From: Bacteroidales bacterium
GTDB taxonomy: Bacteria > Bacteroidota > Bacteroidia > Bacteroidales > Muribaculaceae
Length of the DNA stretch: 64,000 nt
Reading direction: 5' to 3'
Assembly: GCA_019415705.1 (NCBI GenBank)
Contig: DXYS01000092.1
Location: 62,001-126,000, forward strand
In this document: piece after piece, positions 55,155 to 63,002 of the stretch
How positions within the stretch are numbered: position 1 is the first letter of the stretch
Layout: each line of letters opens with the position of its first letter
Program-made: the position numbers and the translations under genes
The notes under the pieces: generated by a model
What the model was told of the DNA's origin: nothing
Database searches by the model: none
What the model saw: the letters and a program-made list of their open reading frames with translations, nothing else

Positions 55155-56213
55155 ATGGATTCACAGTCATTAAAACCGCTCATAGGTCTGACTCTCAATC
55201 AGCTGCGCACCGTCGTCGCCGAGCTCGGGATGCCCCGTTTCGCCGCCGGACAGATTGCGCGCTGGCTATATCAGAAACGTGTCACCGACATCGAGTCGAT
55301 GACTGATTTGTCAAAAACGGCGCGCCAACGCCTCGCCGAGCATTACACCGTCGGACGCGAGGAGCCAAAAGCGGCCGCACGCTCCAAGGACGGAACGGTC
55401 AAATATCTATTCGAGGGCGTCGGCGGACGTGACGTCGAGGCCGTCTATATCCCTGACCGCGACCGCGCCACGCTCTGCGTGTCATCACAAGCCGGATGTA
55501 AAATGAACTGCGCCTTCTGCATGACCGGGCGTCAGGGCTTCCACGGCAATCTCACGACCGCGCAGATTATCAATCAGATACTGTCGATTGACGAGTCTGA
55601 GAGCCTGACAAATCTCGTTTTCATGGGCATGGGAGAGCCGACTGACAATGTCGACGCAGTGCTTGACGCCATCGAGATACTGACGGCTGAATGGGGCTTC
55701 GGCTGGAGCCCCAAACGCATCACCCTCTCATCAATCGGCAAGCTGCGCGAACTCAAACGTGTCATCGACACGACACGTGTCCACATAGCCGTATCGGTAC
55801 ACTCGCCTTTCGCCGAACAGCGCGCCTCGCTGATGCCCGTAGAGCGCGCATGGCCGGTGCGTCAGGTCTTTGAGCTGCTGCGCGGCTATGACTTCGCCCA
55901 TCAGCGACGCCTCTCTGTCGAGTACATCATCTGGGCCGGACTCAATGACTCGGAAGCGCATGCCGACGCCCTCGCCAAGCTGATTAAAGGCACCTCGGCA
56001 CGCGTCAACCTCATACGTTTCCACGCCATCCCCGGCTCAACGCTGCGACCGGCCTCACGCGAAGTGATGGAGGCCTTCCGCGACCGCCTCAACGCCGCCG
56101 GCGTCACAGCCACAATACGCGCCTCGCGCGGCGAAGACATCATGGCCGCATGCGGCATGCTCGCCGGCCGTCAGAACAAAGACAAGAACACTCTAACAGA
56201 CTCTACCATATGA
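55155..56213 (+). CDS. rlmN: 23S rRNA (adenine2503-C2)-methyltransferase
   Basis: A 352-residue radical-SAM enzyme that methylates A2503 of 23S rRNA and A37 of some tRNAs. The cluster-binding CxxxCxxC is in AGCKMNCAFCMTGRQGFHGN, preceded by YIPDRDRATLCVSSQ. The second catalytic Cys lies near the C-terminus in DIMAACGMLAG. It overlaps pdxA by 4 nt. Confidence 0.95.
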   Translation: MDSQSLKPLIGLTLNQLRTVVAELGMPRFAAGQIARWLYQKRVTDIESMTDLSKTARQRLAEHYTVGREEPKAAARSKDGTVKYLFEGVGGRDVEAVYIPDRDRATLCVSSQAGCKMNCAFCMTGRQGFHGNLTTAQIINQILSIDESESLTNLVFMGMGEPTDNVDAVLDAIEILTAEWGFGWSPKRITLSSIGKLRELKRVIDTTRVHIAVSVHSPFAEQRASLMPVERAWPVRQVFELLRGYDFAHQRRLSVEYIIWAGLNDSEAHADALAKLIKGTSARVNLIRFHAIPGSTLRPASREVMEAFRDRLNAAGVTATIRASRGEDIMAACGMLAGRQNKDKNTLTDSTI

Positions 56214-57304
56214 AAGACGACAAGATACGCGTCGCCATCACCCAAGGCGACATAAACGGCATAGGCTATGAGGTAATACTCAAAGCCCTCGAGGATAACC
56301 GCATCCTCGAACTCTGCACCCCCGTGGTCTACGGATCCGCCAAAATAGCGGCCCACTACCGCAAACTCCTCGAGATGCCGGCAATCCAGTTCAACCAATG
56401 CCGCACATCCGACGAAATAAAGGACGGAGCATATAACATCATCAACGTTGTCGGCGAGGACACACGCCTTGACCCGGGCCAGTCGACCGATGTGGCCGGA
56501 CAGGCAGCTTTCGCAGCGCTTGAAGCCGCAGTGGCAGACCTCCGTGCCGGCCGTGTCGATGTGCTCGTCACCGCTCCCATCAACAAAAACAACATCCAGA
56601 GCGAGACCTTCACCTTCCCGGGACACACAGAGTATCTCGAAGCTTCGCTCGGCGAGGAGGGCGACAAGGCCCTGATGATACTCTGCAACGAACGCATGCG
56701 CGTGGCCCTCGCCACGACCCATCTGCCCGTGGCGCAGGTACCGGCCGCCATCACACGCCAATCGGTTTTATCCAAAATAGAGTCTCTCGCGCGCTCGCTG
56801 CGCCGCGACTTCGCCATACCGTCGCCACGCATCGCCGTTCTGTCGCTCAATCCCCACGCCGGCGAAGAAGGCCTACTCGGCTCAGAGGAAAAAGAAATCA
56901 TAGCTCCGGCCATCGCCGACGCACGCGACAAGAAGATGCTCGCTTTCGGTCCATATGCCGCCGACGGCTTCTTCGGCAGCGAACAGTACCGGAAGTTTGA
57001 CGGCATCCTCGCCATGTATCACGACCAAGGTCTTGCTCCGTTCAAGGCGCTTGCCATGGATTCGGGCATCAACTTTACGGCAGGACTGCCATATGTGCGC
57101 ACTTCACCCGACCACGGCACCGGCTATGACATAGTCGGGCGCAACGAGGCTTCGGCCGAATCAATGCGCTCGGCCATCTACGCCGCTATCGACATCTACC
57201 GTAACCGCCGCCGCGAAGACGAGGCGACACGCCGCCCGCTGCGCCGACAGTATTACGAAAAAGGCGCCGACAATGTCGTGCTCGACCTCACGGGCGACGA
57301 ATAA
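56210..57304 (+). CDS. pdxA: 4-hydroxythreonine-4-phosphate dehydrogenase
   Basis: A 364-residue enzyme of pyridoxal phosphate synthesis (DXP-dependent branch). Family motifs are VAITQGDINGIGYEV at the N-terminus, TAPINKNNIQ, GHTEYLE and YHDQGLAPFKAL with metal-binding His residues. The ATG at 56210 overlaps the rlmN stop (ATGA); it is preferred over an in-frame start inside rlmN. Confidence 0.95.
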   Translation: MKDDKIRVAITQGDINGIGYEVILKALEDNRILELCTPVVYGSAKIAAHYRKLLEMPAIQFNQCRTSDEIKDGAYNIINVVGEDTRLDPGQSTDVAGQAAFAALEAAVADLRAGRVDVLVTAPINKNNIQSETFTFPGHTEYLEASLGEEGDKALMILCNERMRVALATTHLPVAQVPAAITRQSVLSKIESLARSLRRDFAIPSPRIAVLSLNPHAGEEGLLGSEEKEIIAPAIADARDKKMLAFGPYAADGFFGSEQYRKFDGILAMYHDQGLAPFKALAMDSGINFTAGLPYVRTSPDHGTGYDIVGRNEASAESMRSAIYAAIDIYRNRRREDEATRRPLRRQYYEKGADNVVLDLTGDE

Positions 57305-57317
57305 CCCGCTCTGCAAG

Positions 57318-58028
57318 ATGGATTTCGCGATAATAGCCGCCGGTCAGGGCTCGCGCCTCGTCGACGAGGGCATCAGCCGCCCCAAGCCGCTCGTCGAACT
57401 TGACGGGCGCCCGATGATCGGGCGTCTGATTGATATCTTCGCCGCCTGCGGCGCACGACGTGTCGCAGTCATTGTCAACGAGCAGATGACCGAAGTGGCC
57501 GACTACCTGCGCTCGCGACGCGACGGTCCCGAAATTTGCCTGACTGTCAAGACTACGGCAGGCTCTATGGAGAGTTTCGCCGAAGTGACGTCGCTTTTGG
57601 GCGACAGCCGTCGTTTCATCGTCACGACAGTCGACACCATCTTCCGCGCCGACGATTTCGCGGCCTATGTAAAATCCTTTGAATCAGCGCCTGACGACAT
57701 CGATGGTATGATGGCCGTCACGTCATACATCGAGGACGAAAAACCGCTCTATGTCGACATCGACTCCGCTAACAGCTTAATCCTCGGTTTTTTAGACCGA
57801 CCGGCTGACGGCGTCGACCATGTGTCGGGCGGCATCTACGGGCTGACACGTCCCGCGCTCACCGTGTTAGGCAGTTGTGTCGCAGCCGGTGTAAACCGCA
57901 TGCGTGATTACCAGCGCGCGCTGATTGCAGCCGGATTGAAACTCCGCGCCTACGATTTCTCGAAAATCATCGACGTCGACCACGCCTCAGACATCGCCCG
58001 CGCCCGCGAGTTTATTGAGGGGGAATAA
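57318..58028 (+). CDS. NTP-transferase domain protein (sugar-nucleotidyltransferase-like)
   Basis: A 236-residue nucleotidyltransferase with the N-terminal AIIAAGQGSRLVDEGISRPK motif (GxGxRL...K) and a later VTTVDTIFRADDF (metal-binding Asp). It lacks the C-terminal left-handed helix of GlmU-type enzymes. It may activate a sugar phosphate or alcohol phosphate with CTP or UTP; the substrate is unknown. The ATG at 57318 is 13 nt after pdxA; the longer in-frame start would overlap pdxA by 32 nt and adds no family sequence. Confidence 0.78.
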   Translation: MDFAIIAAGQGSRLVDEGISRPKPLVELDGRPMIGRLIDIFAACGARRVAVIVNEQMTEVADYLRSRRDGPEICLTVKTTAGSMESFAEVTSLLGDSRRFIVTTVDTIFRADDFAAYVKSFESAPDDIDGMMAVTSYIEDEKPLYVDIDSANSLILGFLDRPADGVDHVSGGIYGLTRPALTVLGSCVAAGVNRMRDYQRALIAAGLKLRAYDFSKIIDVDHASDIARAREFIEGE

Positions 58029-58029
58029 A

Positions 58030-58048
58030 GCCGCATTAGGTGTGCGGC
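58030..58048 (+). terminator. Weak hairpin after the nucleotidyltransferase gene
   Basis: GCCGCA and TGCGGC pair over a 7-nt loop directly behind the stop. No T-tract follows. Confidence 0.35.
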
Positions 58049-58057
58049 AAACCGCAA

Positions 58058-58149
58058 AATATGGAGGTGCGATTTGCAATCGCACATTTTATATTTGTAT
58101 ATTATTCAATAAATTATATTCGGCCGATTAAAAATCGGCCCTCCATATT
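58058..58149. repeat. 92-bp palindromic MITE-like element
   Basis: Terminal inverted repeats AATATGGAGG (58058-58067) and CCTCCATATT (58140-58149) enclose two perfect internal hairpins: TGCGATT TGC AATCGCA (58068-58084) and GGCCGATT AAA AATCGGCC (58122-58140). The middle is AT-rich and non-coding. It lies between two convergent operons. Confidence 0.75.
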
Positions 58150-58223
58150 CCGTAGCCTCAAATGCTTACGCCGCGATACAGGCGCTCTTTCATTTTAACA
58201 CTTCAATCGGATTTGCAACCGGC

Positions 58224-58559
58224 TCAAATTTTATATCCTTTGGCGACGAGGAGACGCTTTACGTCTTCGCGACGGTCACCTTGAAGAAGGACTTCGCCGC
58301 AGCGTGCCGAGCCGCCGCAGCCAAGAGACTTTTTGAGCTCGGAGGCGACAGTGGCCGCGGTCTCGTCATCAGCGAAACCGCAAATTATGGTCACACTCTT
58401 GCCGGCACGGCCTTTGCGTTCATAAAATACAGTCAGACGTCCCGATTTATTCTTTTTGTCAGCTGTTTCACCGGAGGTCACTTCCTCAGCCTGTGTATCG
58501 TCGCCGGCGGGGAGTGTTTCGCCGAGTGCTTTAAGTGCGTCACGCCAGTCTTCAGCCAT
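58224..58559 (-). CDS. SUI1/eIF1-like translation factor
   Basis: A 111-residue protein whose C-terminal 75 residues match the SUI1 domain of YciH-type bacterial proteins: GRLTVFYERKGRAGKSVTII, a conserved acidic ASELKKSLGCGGSA and the VLLQGDRREDVKRLL end. Such factors are thought to influence start-codon fidelity on the 30S subunit. The ATG at 58559 is preferred to a TTG two codons upstream. It is the last gene of the leftward cluster, 6 nt after the lipoprotein gene. Confidence 0.88.
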   Translation of the reverse strand: MAEDWRDALKALGETLPAGDDTQAEEVTSGETADKKNKSGRLTVFYERKGRAGKSVTIICGFADDETAATVASELKKSLGCGGSARCGEVLLQGDRREDVKRLLVAKGYKI

Positions 58560-58565
58560 ATACAA

Positions 58566-59078
58566 TCAGATTTCGCCGGCCGATTCAATCGTCGAGGCCA
58601 CATCCTCAACCGTCTCCACACTATCGACATAATCGTCGTGTATGTCCTGCTGCGCCGCATTGTCAAGCTGATTTGACAGCTGACGCAGCACAAGCGTCTG
58701 TGAGCGCTCGTCGACAGGCAGATTCTCGATAAATACTTCCACCGAGTCAGCGTCTCGCCTGACGGCAGCCTGCATTGACTTGGCCGCAAACGCATAATTG
58801 GCCTCTTCGTTAGCCTGCTCCGACAGCCTCACAAAGACCAATGACAGACGGCAGAGGTCATCGACCGACAGATTGCAATAGCTGTCGCCGATAATCAGAC
58901 TGTCGCACAGCGACTGTGCGGCGTTGTATCGGCCCTCGTCGAGAAATGTCTCGGCACGCGTCACAGGGTCACGGTCAGAGTGTGAGTCACTGCAGGCCGC
59001 AAATGTACCGGCTATCACGGAGACCGCTACGACTGCAAAGATATTAAGACGTTTATAACCCGGCATCAGTATGTTCAT
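58566..59078 (-). CDS. Hypothetical lipoprotein
   Basis: A 170-residue protein with signal and AAC lipobox (Cys29). The segment TRAETFLDEGRYNAAQSLCDSLI resembles one TPR-like helix pair; the rest is acidic and helical. Function not recognised. It lies 3 nt after the small membrane protein gene and 6 nt before the SUI1 gene on the same strand. Confidence 0.7.
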   Translation of the reverse strand: MNILMPGYKRLNIFAVVAVSVIAGTFAACSDSHSDRDPVTRAETFLDEGRYNAAQSLCDSLIIGDSYCNLSVDDLCRLSLVFVRLSEQANEEANYAFAAKSMQAAVRRDADSVEVFIENLPVDERSQTLVLRQLSNQLDNAAQQDIHDDYVDSVETVEDVASTIESAGEI

Positions 59079-59081
59079 ATA

Positions 59082-59360
59082 TTATTCGCCCGTGGGAGGA
59101 GTTTCAGGCTCGACCGGCGGCTCGGTTATTACTTCATCGAGTGACTCGCCGTCTGTGTTATCCCAAGCGGCTTCGGATGGTGACGACGGGTCTTCAGGCT
59201 CATATGTGGCCTCGACATTGTCACCTGCAGGTGTATCGACATGGGTTTTCTCGTTAAACCAGCCGATATAGTAGAGCGCACCGACCAAGAGTGCGGCGAC
59301 TATAAAACCGATAACAACCCACATCCATGTGTTAGAGTTTCGATTACTGTTAATTGACAT
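59082..59360 (-). CDS. Small single-pass membrane protein with acidic Pro-rich tail
   Basis: A 92-residue protein with one membrane helix (WVVIGFIVAALLVGALYYIG, residues about 14-33) after a short Asn/Ser-rich N-terminus, and a tail rich in Glu, Pro and Ser. No domain was recognised. It sits between ribH and the lipoprotein gene and is probably cotranscribed with them. Confidence 0.65.
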   Translation of the reverse strand: MSINSNRNSNTWMWVVIGFIVAALLVGALYYIGWFNEKTHVDTPAGDNVEATYEPEDPSSPSEAAWDNTDGESLDEVITEPPVEPETPPTGE

Positions 59361-59403
59361 GATAATTAATTTTATGAGGTGAGAGTAATTTTTTGAGCGA
59401 AGG

Positions 59404-59898
59404 TCAATCCATGTCCTTTACCTTACGTGTAAATGCAGCCATCTTTATGGCGGCTTCGGCGGCCTCCGAGCCCTTGTTGCCGAGACGGCCTCCGGCGCGG
59501 TCTATCGCGTCCTGCTCACAGTCGACGGTCAGCACACCGAATATAACAGGTGTATCGCAGTCGGCGTTAAGGGCCGTAACGCCCTGTGTCACGCTCTGGC
59601 AGACGTATTCAAAATGGGGTGTGCCGCCACGTATCACACATCCGAAGACTATGACAGCGTCAAAACAGCTCGCCTCAATCAGTTGTGAGGCGGCATAGGT
59701 GAGCTCAACGGCTCCGGGAACATCAAAAACCCTGATGTCGTCGTCGCAGACACCGGCGTCATGGAGTGTGGCGAGTGCACCGTCGACCAATGCCGATGTG
59801 ATGTGACCGTTCCATTCGGCGCGTACTATCGCCACTCTGAAACCGTCGACTGCGGGAAGTTTGCCCTTGGGGGCGCTATGCGGATTTGAACTTGACAT
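59404..59898 (-). CDS. ribH: 6,7-dimethyl-8-ribityllumazine synthase
   Basis: A 164-residue enzyme, penultimate step of riboflavin synthesis, forming an icosahedral shell in many bacteria. Visible motifs are AEWNGHITSALVDGAL, VPGAVELTYAA, FGCVIRGGTPHFEYVC and FGVLTVDCEQDAIDRAGG. The start at 59898 (MSSSNPHSAPKGK) was chosen over an in-frame upstream Met because no ribosomal coupling or family similarity supports the extra 14 residues. Confidence 0.95.
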   Translation of the reverse strand: MSSSNPHSAPKGKLPAVDGFRVAIVRAEWNGHITSALVDGALATLHDAGVCDDDIRVFDVPGAVELTYAASQLIEASCFDAVIVFGCVIRGGTPHFEYVCQSVTQGVTALNADCDTPVIFGVLTVDCEQDAIDRAGGRLGNKGSEAAEAAIKMAAFTRKVKDMD

Positions 59899-59960
59899 TA
59901 TTATATCTTTATTAAAATTATAACGGATAAAACAGACCAAAGTTTTAGATACGATGCCCC

Positions 59961-60866
59961 TTAATGCTGTTTCTGCCAGTCGTGGACGAGGCTTGCCGAG
60001 GCGTCGACGGCCATGCGGGCGGCCTCGCTGATGACTTTGCGACGAAAATCGTCGTCGGGAGCAGCCACGCGGGTCTTGGCTTCATCGGCCGCATAGAGGG
60101 CGGCGACGACACCGGCCACAGCGCCGGCATTCCACATCATCGACTGACAGGTCGAAGCGGGCACACCGACCTCGGTGACCTCCTTGCCGCTGTAATAGCA
60201 TATACGCTGACAGGCGGTGTCGATGTTAATCATCGAGCGGCAGTAGAAATCGATATGGTCGTGGTAGCAACGTTCGCCTTCATCAACCCCGAAAATAAGT
60301 TTCAGGTCATTGTTACGCGCCACAACAACATCAGCCGACTCGAGATTCTCAAGGATGGCCGGCATGACACGTGTGATGCGCGGCTCCTGCTGAGGGAGGA
60401 AACCCGGCAGATAGACCGTGACGGCCTTGCGCTCGGAAGCATAGTCGAGCAATTGCGACAGGCCGGGACGCATGCGCGCATCAAGAGCGTAAAAACCGCC
60501 GTAGACCACTATGTCGTTTTCGTCGATACGCGGCCATATTATGTCAAAACATTTATCAGGATACTGCTCGTAACGGGTTACGTCAGACAGACCTTGGCTC
60601 TCGATCGTAAATATGTTGAGCGGAGTGCGGCCCTCGGTGAAACGGTCGACTGATGTCATGTCGACTCCGGCCTCTGTCAAGAAATCGGCAAGGATATCGC
60701 CCACTTTATCTGCCGAGATTTCCCCGGCGAGACTCACGGGCAGTCCGGCACGGGCAAGAATGGCCGCCGCATTGGCGATGCGTCCGCCGGGCATTGAGCC
60801 TACAGGGTTGCCGCCGTCAAAAACGATGTCAAGGGCACATTCGCCCGCACATATTATTTTTTTCAT
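59961..60866 (-). CDS. PfkB-like carbohydrate kinase lacking the GAGD motif
   Basis: A 301-residue PfkB/ribokinase-fold protein. The N-terminal signature (GGRIANAAAILARAGLPVSL, then AGEISADKVGDILADFL) is intact. The second signature, normally DTTGAGDxF with the catalytic Asp, reads MMWNAGAVAGVVAAL, so the catalytic base is missing. It could be an inactive or altered family member. It follows the SIS isomerase by 17 nt and precedes ribH. Confidence 0.78.
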   Translation of the reverse strand: MKKIICAGECALDIVFDGGNPVGSMPGGRIANAAAILARAGLPVSLAGEISADKVGDILADFLTEAGVDMTSVDRFTEGRTPLNIFTIESQGLSDVTRYEQYPDKCFDIIWPRIDENDIVVYGGFYALDARMRPGLSQLLDYASERKAVTVYLPGFLPQQEPRITRVMPAILENLESADVVVARNNDLKLIFGVDEGERCYHDHIDFYCRSMINIDTACQRICYYSGKEVTEVGVPASTCQSMMWNAGAVAGVVAALYAADEAKTRVAAPDDDFRRKVISEAARMAVDASASLVHDWQKQH

Positions 60867-60883
60867 ATATCGGCTTCTACAAG

Positions 60884-61501
60884 TTATTTGCCTCTGACCT
60901 CACCTCGTGCCGCAGATCCGAGGTAACCGCCATGATGGCGTTTGGCATAGTCTTCACGCGTAAATCCGATTTTTTTCATCACGTTTACGACAAGCACATC
61001 GCCTATTACGGTCATCATCGTGGTCGATGTGGTAGGCGTCAAGCCAAGAGGACAAACCTCGGGAGCATTACCGGTCGGCAGCGTATAATCCGCGAGCTCG
61101 GCAAGCAGCGAGTCGGTGCGTCCGGTTATAACGATAAGAGGGATTTGAGGATATATGCCTTTTGCCAACGAGACAAGGTCGATAATCTCGTTTGTCTTGC
61201 CGGAATTTGAAATCAGCAGCATGATGTCGTTAGGCTGGAGTATGCCGAGGTCGCCGTGCTGCGCTTCGCTCGGATGGAGATTGACAGCGGGCGAGCCTGT
61301 AGATGCAAAAGTCGTGGCGATGTTCATGGCGATCTGACCTGCCTTGCCCATGCCGGCGGTGACAATCTTGCCTCCGCGGCGGTGAACATGCTCGACGATG
61401 GCCTCGACGGCTCCGTCATAAGCGTCGACGACCGGTATGGCGGCTACAGCCGCGCTCTCGGCGCGCAGTATCTCACGCATGGATGTCTGTATATCAGTCA
61501 T
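60884..61501 (-). CDS. SIS-domain sugar-phosphate isomerase (KpsF/GutQ-like, no CBS domains)
   Basis: A 205-residue protein made of one SIS domain: TAGMGKAGQIAMNIATTFAS, then NLHPSEAQHGDLG and ISNSGKTNEIIDL, all characteristic of D-arabinose-5-phosphate isomerases feeding Kdo synthesis. The tandem CBS domains of the usual 320-residue KdsD are absent; short versions are known. It sits between queC and the PfkB-like gene. Confidence 0.85.
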   Translation of the reverse strand: MTDIQTSMREILRAESAAVAAIPVVDAYDGAVEAIVEHVHRRGGKIVTAGMGKAGQIAMNIATTFASTGSPAVNLHPSEAQHGDLGILQPNDIMLLISNSGKTNEIIDLVSLAKGIYPQIPLIVITGRTDSLLAELADYTLPTGNAPEVCPLGLTPTTSTTMMTVIGDVLVVNVMKKIGFTREDYAKRHHGGYLGSAARGEVRGK

Positions 61502-61568
61502 TGATATTTGGAAGTGATGTGATGTATCTATGGTAAAACGATTATCGGCCTGTCACGGTTTGACAGAC

Positions 61569-62225
61569 TCAGTCCTCATAAGGGGTGAGGTCCTCGATGC
61601 CGGCCTCGGCGAGAGCCTGACGGCGCTCGATGCATGTGCCGCAGCGGCCGCAGTGTTTCTCACCACCTTTGTAACATGAATATGTGGTCGTATAGTCGAC
61701 GCCGAGACATTTGCCGCGCAACGCTATCTGCCCTTTGGTCAGCAGCGTATATGGAGCGCGCAGCTCGATATCGTCGTAAGTGCCCTCGGCGATGGCGCGT
61801 CCCATAGCCTTGATAAAGCTCTCGCGGCAGTCGGGATAGAGGGCGTGGTCACCTGCATGGTTGGCTATCATCACAGCCTTCAGGCCGCGGCTTTCAGCCA
61901 GACCGGCGGCAGCTGCAAGCATGATGCCGTTGCGGAACGGCACGACCGTAGACTTCATATTATCGAAGTCGTAATCGCCTTCGGGCACAGCCTCGGCTCC
62001 CTCAAGCAACGAACTGTGGAAGTAATCGCCGATAAACGACAGATTAATCTCGACAAGCTCTATGCCGAGCTCGCGGCAGTGGAGACGGGCACACTCAAGC
62101 TCGCGTGCATTATGGTTTGAGCCGTAAATAAATGTAACAGCGAGCTCGATGCTCTTGGCGTATTCGTGGAGCATAGTCACGGAGTCCATGCCTCCTGACA
62201 GCACCATCAAAGCGTCTTTTTCCAT
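61569..62225 (-). CDS. queC: 7-cyano-7-deazaguanine synthase
   Basis: A 218-residue ATP-dependent enzyme making preQ0 in the queuosine pathway. The PPi-loop LSGGMDSVTML is at the N-terminus and the zinc site CGRCGTC near the C-terminus. The ATG at 62225 starts at MEKDALMVLSGG; the longer frame has no family resemblance. It follows queF by 52 nt. Confidence 0.94.
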   Translation of the reverse strand: MEKDALMVLSGGMDSVTMLHEYAKSIELAVTFIYGSNHNARELECARLHCRELGIELVEINLSFIGDYFHSSLLEGAEAVPEGDYDFDNMKSTVVPFRNGIMLAAAAGLAESRGLKAVMIANHAGDHALYPDCRESFIKAMGRAIAEGTYDDIELRAPYTLLTKGQIALRGKCLGVDYTTTYSCYKGGEKHCGRCGTCIERRQALAEAGIEDLTPYED

Positions 62226-62277
62226 TTCGAAAGTGTGATTTGTATGATATAGATGTATATATGCAATCTTCAGGACG

Positions 62278-62763
62278 TCAACGCCTGAGCGACACGGCTG
62301 CAGCAAGTTGGGCGACGCGGCGTTCGGCCACAAGCGACTGATGGTCGCTGTCGCCATAGTTGGCAAACGGATATATGGCGATGCCGCCGCGCGGCGTGAA
62401 AATGCCGGTGACCTCGATATAACGCGGGTCCATCAGTCTGACAAGGTCTTTGAGGATGATATTGACGCAGTCTTCGTGGAAGTCGCCGTGATTGCGGAAC
62501 GAGAACAGATAAAGTTTGAGGCTCTTGCTCTCGACCATGCGGCGCCGAGGGATATAGTTTATCACGATGCGTGCGAAATCAGGCTGGCCCGTTTTAGGAC
62601 AAAGCGATGTAAACTCCGGGCAGTCAAATGTCACGACATATTCATTCTCAGGATGTTTGTTCTCAAAAGTTTCAAGCATTTCGGGAGCATAATCTGTCGG
62701 ATATTTGACTCCTGTGTTGCCGAGAAGTGTCAGCTCATTTATTTCGTTTTCTTCGCGTGACAT
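62278..62763 (-). CDS. queF: NADPH-dependent 7-cyano-7-deazaguanine reductase
   Basis: A 161-residue unimodular QueF reducing preQ0 to preQ1. The catalytic Cys is in FTSLCPKTGQPDFA and the substrate/NADPH motif is VESKSLKLYLFSFRNHGDFHE. It has its own promoter and heads the leftward cluster, together with queC forming the queuosine part. Confidence 0.95.
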   Translation of the reverse strand: MSREENEINELTLLGNTGVKYPTDYAPEMLETFENKHPENEYVVTFDCPEFTSLCPKTGQPDFARIVINYIPRRRMVESKSLKLYLFSFRNHGDFHEDCVNIILKDLVRLMDPRYIEVTGIFTPRGGIAIYPFANYGDSDHQSLVAERRVAQLAAAVSLRR

Positions 62764-62791
62764 AGTCGCTGTATGTATTTGTTTCGAAGAG

Positions 62792-62799
62792 CAAATTTA
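62792..62799 (-). promoter_or_regulatory. Probable -7 element of the queF cluster
   Basis: Minus-strand TAAATTTG, about 29 nt before the queF ATG. Confidence 0.55.
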
Positions 62800-62951
62800 T
62801 AAATTTTTGAGTTACCGTCAAAACACCTTTGCGTCTATTACATACATATTATATAATAAGAGAATCGACGTTCTGCGACGCGAAAAACCCGAAATGCCCG
62901 AATTAATTGATAATTAAGCGACAATTAAGCGACACTTCTGATTTTGTTGTT

Positions 62952-62959
62952 TAACTTTG
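62952..62959 (+). promoter_or_regulatory. Probable -7 element of the CotH-like gene
   Basis: TAACTTTG, 44 nt before the ATG at 63003. A direct repeat AATTAAGCGACAATTAAGCGAC lies just upstream (about 62912-62933). Confidence 0.6.
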
Positions 62960-63002
62960 GCCTCGAACTATTCTCATCATCTGCAAATCATCATTTCTGT
63001 CC

